Part shown: piece after piece, positions 1-7,850 of the stretch | Position numbering within the stretch: position 1 is the first letter of the stretch | Layout of the letters: the number at the start of each line of letters is the position of its first letter | Source of the DNA: Lysinibacillus xylanilyticus | GTDB taxonomy: Bacteria > Bacillota > Bacilli > Bacillales_A > Planococcaceae | Direction of reading: 5' to 3' | NCBI RefSeq assembly: GCF_001183605.1 | Contig: NZ_LFXJ01000005.1 | Span: forward strand, 868,001 to 932,000 | DNA: 64,000 nucleotides | Program-made: the position numbers and the translations under genes | Notes under the pieces: model-generated | What the model saw: only the letters and a program-made list of their open reading frames with translations | Databases searched by the model: none | Told to the model about the DNA's origin: nothing

Positions 1-1
1 T

Positions 2-400
2 CTCGATGTTGCTGAAGGTAAGGAGACAGGGTTCGATATTCATAATGGCATTCGTGTAACTAAGGAAGCAAAGATTTTCGATAAAAAAGCAACGAATTGT
101 TTCCATGGGACGGGGCTGCTAAATCATTTACAATCTCAAGAAATTAAACATGTTGTTGTAATGGGCTGTTCGACACAGCACTGTATCGATAGTGCTGTAA
201 GAACTGCGACTATTAATGGTTTGGATGTCACGTTAGTGGGTGATGGTCATTCAACAGCGGACACTGATATTTTAGGTGCAGAACAAATTATAAAGCATCA
301 TAACTATACACTTCATGGTCATTACAACGTCGAACACTTTTCTGTTGTTAGAAATTCAGAAGAAGACTTGTTTCAACCTACACATGATTCGTATCGTTAA
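2..400 (+). CDS. isochorismatase-family cysteine hydrolase (5' part outside window)
   Basis: The reading frame is open from base 2 to the stop at 400, so the start lies left of the window. About 132 C-terminal residues remain. The segment VVVMGCSTQHCIDSAVRTA matches the isochorismatase-superfamily nucleophile region; the Cys of QHC-ID is the likely catalytic residue, followed by the usual helix and a GL-V-L-GD strand. Family members hydrolyse isochorismate, nicotinamide or other amides in the cytoplasm. The substrate cannot be named without the N-terminal Asp and Lys of the triad. A hairpin terminator follows at once, so this is the last gene of its unit. Confidence 0.85.
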   Translation, partial: LDVAEGKETGFDIHNGIRVTKEAKIFDKKATNCFHGTGLLNHLQSQEIKHVVVMGCSTQHCIDSAVRTATINGLDVTLVGDGHSTADTDILGAEQIIKHHNYTLHGHYNVEHFSVVRNSEEDLFQPTHDSYR

Positions 401-413
401 GAAAAAATGTATA

Positions 414-444
414 AGGGCACTCATTTTTATGGGTGTCTTTTTTT
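414..444 (+). terminator. intrinsic terminator after the isochorismatase-like gene
   Basis: GGGCACTCAT pairs with ATGGGTGTC (with G-U pairs) across a short T loop and is followed by seven T. It ends the unit upstream of the GbsR-type gene. Confidence 0.75.
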
Positions 445-472
445 GTGATAATACCTAAATCTAAGTTACAAA

Positions 473-503
473 TTGCATTCAGTATGTTTAATATATATTA
501 AAC
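473..503 (+). promoter_or_regulatory. promoter with overlapping palindromic operator for the GbsR-type gene
   Basis: A -35-like TTGCAT (473-478) and a -10-like TATTAA (496-501) are 17 bp apart. The -10 lies inside a perfect 18-bp palindrome, GTTTAATATATATTAAAC (486-503). A palindrome covering the -10 directly before a MarR/GbsR-type gene suggests autorepression. The palindrome is seen; its use as an operator is inferred. Confidence 0.6.
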
Positions 504-527
504 GCACTAAACAATAAGAGGTATACT

Positions 528-1025
528 ATGAAAAACATAATATTAAATGATGAACAAAAGGTATTAATTGAGGATTTTGGAACTTATATTGAGTCTACAG
601 GTGGTGCAAGGTCACTAGGTAAGATATGGGGATACTTGTTGATATCAGGTGCTCCAAAGTCACTCGATGACATGGTGAACGACTTGCAAATTAGCAAAGG
701 AATGGCATCATTGTCCGTTCGACAAGGTGTTCAAATTTCTTTATTTCGTAAAGTAGGGATTCCTGGTAGCAAGCGAGATTTTTATCAACTGCACTCAGAC
801 GCATGGACATCGACTTTGCATACGAGTATTGCCCAAGGTGCGATGATGGCAAAATATTTGCGTAGAGCAAAAAATTTAGTTCTTGAGGAACAAGCTGTAT
901 CAACAATCGATGAAAGTATCGAGTTTTTTGAATTTGTTATCCAACAGACAAAGCAAATTTTAGTTCAGTGGGAAGAGCGAAAAGGTGATAAGACAAAGTA
1001 TGGGGATATTTTATGCCAAAAGTAA
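528..1025 (+). CDS. GbsR/MarR-type transcriptional regulator
   Basis: The 165-residue protein has the GbsR-like layout: a short N-terminal helix, a winged helix-turn-helix at about residues 30-95 (GRIWGYLL-type opening here as GKIWGYLLISGAPKSLDDM, then ISKGMASLSVRQ), and a C-terminal dimerisation helix. In Bacillus such proteins are choline-responsive or osmotic repressors of glycine betaine genes, but no gbsAB or opu gene is nearby. RBS GAGG precedes the ATG. Its end overlaps the hydrolase start by 13 bp, indicating translational coupling, and the palindrome at 486-503 suggests it controls this operon. The effector is unknown. Confidence 0.85.
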   Translation: MKNIILNDEQKVLIEDFGTYIESTGGARSLGKIWGYLLISGAPKSLDDMVNDLQISKGMASLSVRQGVQISLFRKVGIPGSKRDFYQLHSDAWTSTLHTSIAQGAMMAKYLRRAKNLVLEEQAVSTIDESIEFFEFVIQQTKQILVQWEERKGDKTKYGDILCQK

Positions 1026-1831
1026 AAGCGAACGATATCACAATCCATTACGAAATTAAAGGTCAAGGAGCGCCCATATTATTTTTACATGGCAGCGGTG
1101 CATCATGGAAAATGTGGGAGCCTCAATTTGAAGCATTCTCTTCAAGTTATCAAATGATTATGGCTGATTATAGAGGACATGGTGATACGACAAAGGAATT
1201 CCCGAATAATAAATATGATTATCATATCATTGTGGAGGATATCAAATGTTTTTTAGATGTGCTTGGAATTAGCAAGATTCATGTCATCGGTGTATCGCAA
1301 GGCGGTCAATTGGCTACTCTACTTGCAATAAAATACCCAACATATGTAGATAAACTCGTAATCTCTAATAGTTATAGTGAGATGCCTACCATTGCGGCAA
1401 GCTGGGTACTGTCGATTTCAAATTTTATATTTAGTCTGCTTCCATACAGTACAATAATTAATATTATGATGAAATTTTATAAGGAGGATCCTTATACTCA
1501 ACGGATTTTAAGAGAGTCTTTTTCAATTGATAAGAAGATGTTGCTTGCAATGAAAAAAGCACCTTTTCCAACTCATACTGATCAATTGCATCGAATAGAG
1601 TCAACTACGCTTGTAATGGGCGGTGAGGGAAAAGTTATTACTGGGGTAGATGAAGGGAAAGGATCCCGAACTATTTTTAAACATATTCGAAATGCAAAAC
1701 TAGCATTATTCAAAAATGCATTCGATCCATTAAGTACGATGCGCCGAGATATTTTTAATGAGATGATTATTGATTTTCTAGAGGATCAGCCTTTGAAGCA
1801 ATATAAGGATGTAGAGATTTTTAGTAAATAA
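1013..1831 (+). CDS. alpha/beta hydrolase fold protein, probably with an altered triad
   Basis: The 272 residues show a classic alpha/beta hydrolase start (HGSGASWKMW oxyanion region near residue 26, then DYRGHGDT) and a nucleophile elbow GVSQGG near residue 95. The usual acid position reads MGGEGKVITGVDE rather than G-x-x-D, and the usual C-terminal GHDP reads NAFDP, so the acid and His of the triad are not obvious. It could be inactive, use other residues, or act as a ligand-binding relative. It overlaps the upstream regulator by 13 bp and probably forms an operon with it and the DUF1697 gene 24 bp downstream. Confidence 0.8.
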   Translation: MPKVKANDITIHYEIKGQGAPILFLHGSGASWKMWEPQFEAFSSSYQMIMADYRGHGDTTKEFPNNKYDYHIIVEDIKCFLDVLGISKIHVIGVSQGGQLATLLAIKYPTYVDKLVISNSYSEMPTIAASWVLSISNFIFSLLPYSTIINIMMKFYKEDPYTQRILRESFSIDKKMLLAMKKAPFPTHTDQLHRIESTTLVMGGEGKVITGVDEGKGSRTIFKHIRNAKLALFKNAFDPLSTMRRDIFNEMIIDFLEDQPLKQYKDVEIFSK

Positions 1832-1855
1832 AATGTAATAGAAAGGCTGGATAGT

Positions 1856-2416
1856 ATGACTATATATATTGCATTCCTTAGAGGTATTAATGTAGGCGGG
1901 CATAATAAAATCATCATGGCAGAATTAAGAAGTTCTTTTGAGCAACTAGGATTACATAATGTGAAGACTTATATCCAAAGTGGAAACATCCTTTTTGAAT
2001 CAGACGAAGCTGAGGAGCTTTTGCAAACGGGAATTCACGATAAAATTAAAGTGGATTTTGGGATATCCAGTGTTGTTGTCATTAGGACTGCAAAAGAATT
2101 ACAGCAAATTGTCAGTCAATCACCTTTTTCAGATCAGCTGATTTCAGAGGCTGTTCAATCATGTAAAGGGGAATGTCTGCATGTTGCTTTGTTGCCGACA
2201 GCACCTTCGAAGGTCAATAGTGACAAGTTTTTATCCTATGCAAACGAAAGAGAACTCAGTGTCATAGATGGAAGGCATGTGTATCTATTATTTTATGACA
2301 GCATTCGAAACTCCAAACTCGGTAATAACCTAATAAAGCTTGAAATTCCAGCAACTGTCCGTAATTGGAAAACGCTAAGGAAGCTTTCAAGTATGGTTGA
2401 AGAATTCAGACATTGA
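1856..2416 (+). CDS. DUF1697 family protein
   Basis: The opening AFLRGINVGGHNKI followed by YIQSGNILFES is the signature of DUF1697, a family of about 180-residue cytosolic proteins of unknown biochemical role; at 186 residues this one is full length. The conserved R-N-W-KT motif near the C-terminus is present (VRNWKTLRKL). The gene sits 24 bp after the hydrolase with an AAAGG-like RBS, so it is probably the third gene of the GbsR-led operon. No catalytic residues can be assigned from sequence. Confidence 0.88.
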   Translation: MTIYIAFLRGINVGGHNKIIMAELRSSFEQLGLHNVKTYIQSGNILFESDEAEELLQTGIHDKIKVDFGISSVVVIRTAKELQQIVSQSPFSDQLISEAVQSCKGECLHVALLPTAPSKVNSDKFLSYANERELSVIDGRHVYLLFYDSIRNSKLGNNLIKLEIPATVRNWKTLRKLSSMVEEFRH

Positions 2417-2518
2417 TACCAAGTATGAAAATTTGTTTTATGGTTTAATTGGAATTTATTAGAACAATATGCTAAACTAGTAATGTCAGGGTTAACAAAT
2501 GAACACGCATAAAAAAAG

Positions 2519-2556
2519 TCTAGGTAATCACAATTCTTTGTGAGCCTAGCTTTTTT
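2519..2556 (+). terminator. hairpin terminator, possibly bidirectional
   Basis: CTAGGTAATCACAA pairs imperfectly with TTTGTGAGCCTAG and is followed by six T. An A-run precedes the stem, so it could also work on the other strand. It separates DUF1697 from the ArsR unit. Confidence 0.75.
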
Positions 2557-2590
2557 ATTTAGATAATTTATAGTGAAAATGATGGGAATC

Positions 2591-2644
2591 TTGACAAATT
2601 ATAATTTTTATTTAAAAGTAAATATGTTTAAAAATTTAAACATA
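2591..2644 (+). promoter_or_regulatory. arsR-type promoter and palindromic operator 1
   Basis: A consensus -35 TTGACA is at 2591-2596. A 22-bp near-perfect palindrome at 2623-2644 has arms TATGTTTAAA / TTTAAACATA with only the two central bases unmatched. It lies between promoter and start codon, the usual place for a self-repressing ArsR operator. The same arms recur at 3000-3031 before the exporter. Confidence 0.7.
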
Positions 2645-2656
2645 GGGATGGGTATT

Positions 2657-2977
2657 ATGGGAAATTTTAATTGCAATAACAAAGAACAAGTTTTAGAGAA
2701 GTTTAAATTATCAACCCCGATTTTCCAAGCACTTGGTGATGTTAATCGTCAACAAATCATTATGCTCTTACTGACAAATGAAAGCCTAAATGTTAATCAA
2801 CTAACAGAAAGAATAGAGCTTTCTAGACCAGCTGTTTCTCATCATTTGAAAATTTTAAGACAAGCTGGGTTGATTACTTTTAACCGAAATGGGAATGAAA
2901 AATACTATTCATTGAGTTCTAATGAGTTTCTAAAACAAATCAAAGAGCTAATTCAGTCTATTGAGCAAAGCTATTGA
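2657..2977 (+). CDS. ArsR-family (winged HTH) repressor
   Basis: Start chosen at 2657, since the open frame reaching back to 2573 runs through the operator; 2648 is the alternative, and GGGATGG supports 2657. The roughly 106-residue product has the ArsR fold: ALGDVNRQQIIMLLL, then the recognition helix ELSRPAVSHHLKILRQAGLI and a beta-wing with NGNEKYYSL. No Cys pair of the metal-sensing ELCVC type is present, so it probably does not sense metal in the ArsR/SmtB way. It is followed by an EamA exporter that carries the same palindrome, so it most likely represses itself and that exporter. Confidence 0.85.
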   Translation: MGNFNCNNKEQVLEKFKLSTPIFQALGDVNRQQIIMLLLTNESLNVNQLTERIELSRPAVSHHLKILRQAGLITFNRNGNEKYYSLSSNEFLKQIKELIQSIEQSY

Positions 2978-2999
2978 TTTGTTCTTTTTTACAATTAGT

Positions 3000-3031
3000 G
3001 TTCATATGTTTAAACTTTTAAACATATGAAC
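3000..3031 (+). promoter_or_regulatory. palindromic operator 2 before the EamA exporter
   Basis: A 32-bp palindrome: arm GTTCATATGTTTAAA and its exact complement, with only two central bases unmatched. Its core ATATGTTTAAA matches the operator ahead of the ArsR-type gene, so one regulator probably binds both. It lies 30 bp before the exporter start. Confidence 0.7.
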
Positions 3032-3060
3032 GTTATTCGGAAGATTAGGAGGATAAAAAA

Positions 3061-3984
3061 ATGGAGAATAATAACAAAAATCAATCAAGAAACATGTATT
3101 TATTAATGCTGCTCGTTCCATTATTTTGGGGTGGAGCATTTGCGACAGCGAAGCATGTTATTACGGAAGTTCCGCCACTTGTTGCAGCTACACTACGTTT
3201 TGGCATAACTGGAATAATACTCGTTATAATCACAACAATTCAGAAAGAATGGCTCTGGCAAGTAATCAGAAATCGATGGAAAGGTTTATTATTTATTGGA
3301 TTTGTCGGAATTTTTGGTTATAACGCTTTCTTTTTTACGGCATTGAAGTATACTTCTGCGACAAACGGTGCGTTAATAATAGCTGCGTTGCCTGTATTCA
3401 CTATGCTAGGGGCCGTCATATTTGGTAAAGAAAAATGGAACAATAAAGCTGGAACAGGTCTAGCTTTATCGATGATTGGAGTAATTATTGTTATCGTCAA
3501 AGGGTCACTTTCTGATTTGTTTTCTCTTGCTTTTAACTTAGGGGATTTGCTTTTTGTTGGGGCTCTTTTATGCGGAGTTATTTATGCATTAATGGGTGAA
3601 TCCATGCTTAAAAGTATACCAGTGATATTATCGAATACTATTATGATGTTATCTGGTGCTGTTTTCTTAGCAATCAGTACAGTATTTGAGGGTGGTTGGA
3701 GTCAAGTAGTCAGTATGTCGGTTCAAAGTTGGATTGAAATGTTTTATATGGTTGTATGTGGGACATTGATAGGCTATGTTATTTTTAACAAGGGTGTAGA
3801 GAGCTTAGGTGGTAGTAAAGCGAGCTTGTATTTGAACTTGACGCCTATTGTCGCAACATTACTTGCAGTTATTGCTTATGGTAGCTCGATTACATTGATA
3901 CAAATCGTTGGGATGGTAATGGTGCTGGTAGGTGTTTATATTGCTACTAACAAGACAGACCAAAGTAATAAAGCACGAAGTTAG
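3061..3984 (+). CDS. EamA-family (DMT superfamily) transporter
   Basis: A 307-residue integral membrane protein with about ten hydrophobic segments in two EamA repeats (roughly residues 12-140 and 160-295). It begins with the family hallmark PLFWGGAFATAKHVI and has the conserved late segment GGSKASLYLNLTPIVATLLA. Such proteins usually export amino acids or other metabolites from the cytoplasm. RBS AGGAGG is well placed. It follows the ArsR-type gene and carries that regulator's probable operator, so expression is likely induced by the ligand the ArsR protein senses. The substrate cannot be read from the sequence. Confidence 0.9.
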   Translation: MENNNKNQSRNMYLLMLLVPLFWGGAFATAKHVITEVPPLVAATLRFGITGIILVIITTIQKEWLWQVIRNRWKGLLFIGFVGIFGYNAFFFTALKYTSATNGALIIAALPVFTMLGAVIFGKEKWNNKAGTGLALSMIGVIIVIVKGSLSDLFSLAFNLGDLLFVGALLCGVIYALMGESMLKSIPVILSNTIMMLSGAVFLAISTVFEGGWSQVVSMSVQSWIEMFYMVVCGTLIGYVIFNKGVESLGGSKASLYLNLTPIVATLLAVIAYGSSITLIQIVGMVMVLVGVYIATNKTDQSNKARS

Positions 3985-4106
3985 GTAAAAGAGTAATAGA
4001 AAATACATAATTTTATGTTGAATTGAGTAAAGAAACGTAAAAACTTCCGTATTAACAATTAACCATTCAATTAATATAAACTTTTCATAAGGTAAACTGA
4101 ACTAAA

Positions 4107-4146
4107 GATACCAGGTACTCATTAATTTGAGCCTGGTATTTTTTAT
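4107..4146 (+). terminator. intrinsic terminator after the EamA exporter
   Basis: ATACCAGGTACTC pairs with GAGCCTGGTAT and is followed by a T-rich tract. Terminators with CCAGGTACT or CCAGGC arms recur at about 27859 and 46537. Confidence 0.75.
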
Positions 4147-4280
4147 TTTAATAAAGTTATTTTGAACTGCACTTCAATTATTAGTAAGTGTTCTAACAAT
4201 TGGACTGCGGTTTCTTTAAATTAATAAATTTGTAAGGAATGAGAAAGAAAAAAGAGATGATCGATTCGTACAATTAAGTA

Positions 4281-4425
4281 CATGAAAGGGGTCGTTTTGG
4301 GTGTAAATATGTATGTGAAAAAGGGTGATATTCTATTGCTTGTTTGGATCGATAGTGCTGGAAGGATATCCATTCATGTTAGCTACTCTCGATTAAAAAT
4401 ATCAATAAAATACATAGCTCTTTAG
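4281..4425 (+). pseudogene. remnant of an ABC exporter ATPase N-terminus
   Basis: Read from 4281 the frame gives VVLGVNMYVK, then after a one-base shift in an A6 tract KKGDI, which resembles the start of BcrA-type ATPases (V-L-D-G-V-N-x-x-V-K-K-G-D-I-Y-G). The sequence then diverges, with no Walker A, and stops near 4425. The rest of the ATPase is gone. Its place directly before two permease genes of the same exporter type supports the reading. Recognition rests on a short stretch, so confidence is moderate. Confidence 0.5.
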
Positions 4426-4463
4426 AGGAGTATGGCTTAATTAAACGAACGGAGAGAGAATCC

Positions 4464-4769
4464 ATGTTTGAACTGTTGCAACTAGGATGGAAAAAATATC
4501 ATTTATCTAAATATTTTACAGGAATAATCATTTTTATGGTGGCAACCTATCTTCCGGTTAATGTTGCACCGTTTGGATTTAAAGTTGTAAGTGGACTGAT
4601 GTTTTCAGAGAATATAGGACAGATGCCATTATTGAATATCCTTTTTAAAACAATATTGACGATTGTTATAGCTATTATTTTATTACGTTTACTAATTAAT
4701 GAATATAAGAATAGTTATGGTCTACCAATATTCAACATGATGAATATTGTTTATATTATTATGCATTAA
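4464..4769 (+). pseudogene. truncated ABC-2-type permease (first permease of a lantibiotic-type exporter)
   Basis: Only 101 residues with two to three hydrophobic segments. The protein follows the pattern of a lantibiotic-exporter permease (ELLQLGWKKYHLSKYFTGII, later LLRLLINEYKN) but stops where the family normally continues for another 130 or so residues. The next gene has the same N-terminal pattern and the same LVIEEYKN motif at full length. The likely explanation is a deletion in the first permease. It follows the ATPase remnant and precedes the intact permease by 25 bp. Confidence 0.6.
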
Positions 4770-4794
4770 CAAACTGAAGAGGAGAGATGGTTCT

Positions 4795-5487
4795 ATGCTA
4801 CATCTACTAAAGCTGGAAATAAGGAAATTTAACTTAGGTTGGTATCTAAAAGGTGCGATGATCGCAAACATCATTATAACTGCAGTAGTGTGCTCCGTTA
4901 TTTATATAGCACAGAGAGAAGGGGACATACCCATTTCAACGTATCAAGATGTTTATGTACTGATTGGCGCAAGTGTGAGGGCAACGTTTATTGTGTTTGC
5001 CTCTGTATTAATTGCGAAACTAGTTATTGAAGAATATAAAAACAGAACAATTTTGATTATGTTCACTTATCCTGTTAGTCGTAAGAAACTGATTGCTAGT
5101 AAACTGGCCTTGATCACTTTTTTAACATTCATGACTATGATGTTGTCTAATATTGTTGTAGCCGGTCTGTTTTCAATCATTAATATTTATTTTCCTATCG
5201 TTCCATTTACATTAACTGCAAACCAGTTCATAGGTGAAGTCATAAATATTATACCTTTTGCAATTGCCACAACAGGGACAAGCTTAATTCCATTGTATTT
5301 TGGGATGCGTAATTATTCTGTTCCGGCCACTATTGGTTCATCTCTACTAGTGGTAGCAATCGCTTGCTATTATAACCCAGAAATTCCCTTGGTGAACTTC
5401 ATTCCACTTCAATTAGGACTTGCAGCAGTGGGAGTAATAATTGCGTATTTAGGTATTCGTAATATTGAGAACGTGGATGCGATGTAA
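4795..5487 (+). CDS. ABC transporter permease, lantibiotic-immunity/ABC-2 type
   Basis: Start at 4795, after RBS GAGGAGAG. The 230-residue membrane protein has six predicted segments and the family pattern LLKLEIRKFNLGWYLKGA, then LVIEEYKNRTILIMFTYPVSRKKL-type loop before the third segment. Such permeases pair with a BcrA-like ATPase to expel bacteriocins or other peptides. Here the ATPase is reduced to a scrap and the sister permease is truncated, so this gene is probably orphaned and on its way to decay even though its own frame is intact. Confidence 0.75.
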   Translation: MLHLLKLEIRKFNLGWYLKGAMIANIIITAVVCSVIYIAQREGDIPISTYQDVYVLIGASVRATFIVFASVLIAKLVIEEYKNRTILIMFTYPVSRKKLIASKLALITFLTFMTMMLSNIVVAGLFSIINIYFPIVPFTLTANQFIGEVINIIPFAIATTGTSLIPLYFGMRNYSVPATIGSSLLVVAIACYYNPEIPLVNFIPLQLGLAAVGVIIAYLGIRNIENVDAM

Positions 5488-5565
5488 CTTGAAGTCAGTA
5501 AAACGGTATTATTAATGAATATTTGTACTTACAATAAAAAATGTAAAGAGAGAAGGCAACAAGAA

Positions 5566-5682
5566 ATGGGAATGATTATAGGCGCATTTTTGGGTATAGT
5601 TTTATTATTAAGCAGCATGATATTAGTTTGGATAAGCGAGAGAAAGCAATATGGATTATGGTTGCAGGTTAAAGTGCGTTAA
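5566..5682 (+). CDS. small single-span membrane protein, unknown
   Basis: A 38-residue frame, MGMIIGAFLGIVLLLSSM..., with one strong membrane segment (residues 3-23) and a charged tail (SERKQYG). A GAGAGAAGG RBS lies ahead of the ATG. It may be the N-terminus of a lost membrane protein or a true short peptide. It sits 78 bp after the permease; no function can be given. Confidence 0.35.
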   Translation: MGMIIGAFLGIVLLLSSMILVWISERKQYGLWLQVKVR

Positions 5683-5844
5683 TTGTATCTGGAAGCACAA
5701 GTAATTTTTAGATGGAGGAATTTTTGCATTACTATAACGACTAGAGTACGCTAGGTGATAAGAATAAATTATGGGTTTATATAAAAAAACATAAATTTCC
5801 TTTATGCTTATTATTTGATAACGTAAAAGTAAGGAGGCGGAAAT

Positions 5845-6588
5845 ATGAGAATTTTTGATGCACACTTTCACATTATTGATTTTGATTACCCTATTACTGA
5901 AAATCAAGGATATGTACCACCTAGCTATGTTGTAGAGGATTACCAAAAAGAAACAGCGACTTATAATATTGTCGGTGGTGCAATTGTATCAGGTTCTTTT
6001 CAAGGCTTTGACCAAGCTTATTTAGTGAATGCTTTAGAGAAAATGGGATCTGCATTTTGTGGTGTTACGCAGCTACCATTTTCGGTGACAGATGATAAGA
6101 TTATGGATTTACATAAAAAAGGTGTACGTGCACTACGATTCAATGTGAAACGTGGCGGCTCCGAAGATTTAACGAAGCTCGATTATTTTGCGAGACGTGT
6201 TTATGATTTAGTTGGCTGGCATAGTGAATTATATATCGACGCAAAAGATTTGTCTGAAATTGCACCAACGATTGAAAAATTACCAGCGATTTCAATTGAT
6301 CATTTGGGGTTATCCGAGGAAGGCTTACCTCATTTGTTGCGCCTCGTGGAAAAAGGTGTACGAGTAAAGGCGACAGGTTTTGGTCGTGTGGAGCTCGATG
6401 TAGAACATGCTTTGAAATCGATACATGCTGTCAATCCAGAGGCGTTAATGTTCGGCACAGATTTGCCGTCTACACGAGCGAAAAGACCTTTTGCTTATGC
6501 AGATATCGAACTAATTCAAGAATTGTTTGATGTAAAGTCAGCTGAGAAAATTCTTTATCAAAACGCGATGAATTTTTATTTCAAGTGA
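5845..6588 (+). CDS. amidohydrolase-2 family (TIM-barrel) hydrolase
   Basis: A 247-residue protein with the family's metal motif at the very start (FDAHFHI, the HxH pair at residues 6-8), a central SIDHLG strand carrying a conserved His, and GTDLPS near residue 212 with the catalytic Asp. These features place it in amidohydrolase-related PF04909, cytosolic zinc hydrolases or decarboxylases of cyclic acids and lactones. RBS AAGGAGGCG fixes the start. It is monocistronic between the decayed ABC region and a terminator. The substrate is unknown. Confidence 0.85.
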   Translation: MRIFDAHFHIIDFDYPITENQGYVPPSYVVEDYQKETATYNIVGGAIVSGSFQGFDQAYLVNALEKMGSAFCGVTQLPFSVTDDKIMDLHKKGVRALRFNVKRGGSEDLTKLDYFARRVYDLVGWHSELYIDAKDLSEIAPTIEKLPAISIDHLGLSEEGLPHLLRLVEKGVRVKATGFGRVELDVEHALKSIHAVNPEALMFGTDLPSTRAKRPFAYADIELIQELFDVKSAEKILYQNAMNFYFK

Positions 6589-6614
6589 GTTTTTTCGCAT
6601 CTAAATCGCTAATT

Positions 6615-6645
6615 GCCTTTCACATTAATTGTGAAGGGTTTTTAT
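6615..6645 (+). terminator. intrinsic terminator after the amidohydrolase
   Basis: CCTTTCAC pairs with GTGAAGGG around a short loop and is followed by five T. Confidence 0.75.
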
Positions 6646-6701
6646 TATGCGGTTTTAGAGAAAAAGAGGGCGTAATGGTTTTCGAACATTCTTAAAGTTA
6701 A

Positions 6702-6770
6702 ATAGGGCAAACAGGTGTACCTGTTCCAACGATCAAGCATCATCTACAAAGGTTAGAAAATGTCTCTTGA
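6702..6770 (+). pseudogene. fragment of a MerR/TetR-like HTH protein
   Basis: The frame here reads IGQTGVPVPTIKHHLQRLEN and then stops. G-V-P-x-x-T-I-K-x-Y-L is the recognition-helix pattern of MerR-like regulators. No start codon or further domain is present, so this is a leftover of about 22 codons. Short similarity, low confidence. Confidence 0.35.
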
Positions 6771-6771
6771 A

Positions 6772-6807
6772 AAATGACAACAGGTATGGAAATAATACCT
6801 GTTGTCA
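6772..6807 (-). terminator. intrinsic terminator of the minus-strand EamA gene
   Basis: A perfect 13-bp stem (TGACAACAGGTAT / ATACCTGTTGTCA, 6775-6787 and 6795-6807) is followed on the minus strand by five T. Confidence 0.85.
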
Positions 6808-6831
6808 TGATCAATGGAGCAATTATTCAAG

Positions 6832-7731
6832 TTAGTTTAAACTTTGCGCATTAATAACATCTTCTTTCTTTATGTTTGAAATAAATACACCTGCTAAAGT
6901 AATTAAGCCACCTGTTATGGCAGAAGAATGTGGAACTTCTCCAAGCCAAATCCATGCTATAAGAAATGCAAAAACAGAAGTTAAATAAAGCGTACTTGTT
7001 GCTTCAGCTGCTCCTGTTCGAGAGGTAACATAGGCTAGCGTAAAATAAGGAATGATTGTTGGGAAAATTCCAAGATACAAGATGACTAATGTTGCATTGA
7101 TTGGCGCATCCAAAATTGCTTCTCCTAGGCCAGGTGAGAATAGTAACATAAAAATAGTACCTGACCAAATGGCGTACATTGTGAAGGGAATAGCTCCGTA
7201 TTTTTCTAGGTAACGATGCTGAAAAACAAAGTAAATACTTTCTGAAAGGGATGCTATTAAAACGATAATAATCCCCGTATTAAAAGAAAAACCTTCTGTT
7301 GAACCTCCAACTGTAATAAATGCTACACCAAAAAAGCCAAGCAACGAACCTACCCATCCCCATAATCCAAGCTTCTCACGATAAAAGACTACTGCTAATA
7401 AAGCGGTGAATATAGGGGTAGTTGAAACAAGTAAACTTGCAACGCCAGCACTAATCGTTTGCTCTCCATAATTTAGCGCTACTTGATACACGGTGAAACC
7501 TAAAAAGCCAAGAAATAAAATAATGGGAATATCTTTTAACGCAGGTAAAGGAGTTTTTTTGATAATTGCTACGATTATTAATACGAATGAGCCGATTAAT
7601 AATCGTAAAAGTGAAATGTGTTCAGGTGAATATGCTGTCAATGCCACCCGTATTCCTGGAAAAGCTGAAGCCCATAAAATGATTGTTATGAAATGAGCCG
7701 AAATAATTTTAATATCTAATGTTTTTAACAT
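6832..7731 (-). CDS. EamA-family (DMT superfamily) transporter
   Basis: A 299-residue protein with ten predicted membrane segments and the EamA hallmarks: ILWASAFPGIRVAL in the first segment and TLYLTSVFAFLIAWIWLGE in the second repeat. Likely an exporter of small metabolites. It is transcribed divergently from a MocR-type regulator whose 119-bp shared promoter region carries three CCAAC-type repeats, so it is probably that regulator's target. MocR proteins usually respond to amines, vitamins or amino-acid derivatives through PLP, which hints at the exporter's substrate class, though nothing in the transporter itself confirms it. Confidence 0.9.
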   Translation of the reverse strand: MLKTLDIKIISAHFITIILWASAFPGIRVALTAYSPEHISLLRLLIGSFVLIIVAIIKKTPLPALKDIPIILFLGFLGFTVYQVALNYGEQTISAGVASLLVSTTPIFTALLAVVFYREKLGLWGWVGSLLGFFGVAFITVGGSTEGFSFNTGIIIVLIASLSESIYFVFQHRYLEKYGAIPFTMYAIWSGTIFMLLFSPGLGEAILDAPINATLVILYLGIFPTIIPYFTLAYVTSRTGAAEATSTLYLTSVFAFLIAWIWLGEVPHSSAITGGLITLAGVFISNIKKEDVINAQSLN

Positions 7732-7747
7732 GAATACACCTCTTTAT

Positions 7748-7835
7748 CCAACCAATTAAATTCATGTTTTCAATATTAATAGGATTTTGGTAAAATTTCT
7801 CCAACAGGTTAAAATGAAAAAAACCAACCAGTTTA
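7748..7835 (+). promoter_or_regulatory. divergent promoter region with three CCAAC-type direct repeats
   Basis: Three similar sites face the same way: CCAACCAATTAAA (7748), CCAACAGGTTAAA (7801) and CCAACCAGTTTA (7824). The last two are 23 bp apart. A -10-like TAAAAT (7791-7796) lies just upstream of the second site. MocR/GabR regulators bind direct repeats in divergent regions, so these are candidate sites. The repeats are seen; binding is inferred. Confidence 0.5.
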
Positions 7836-7850
7836 GAAGAGGGAATACAT

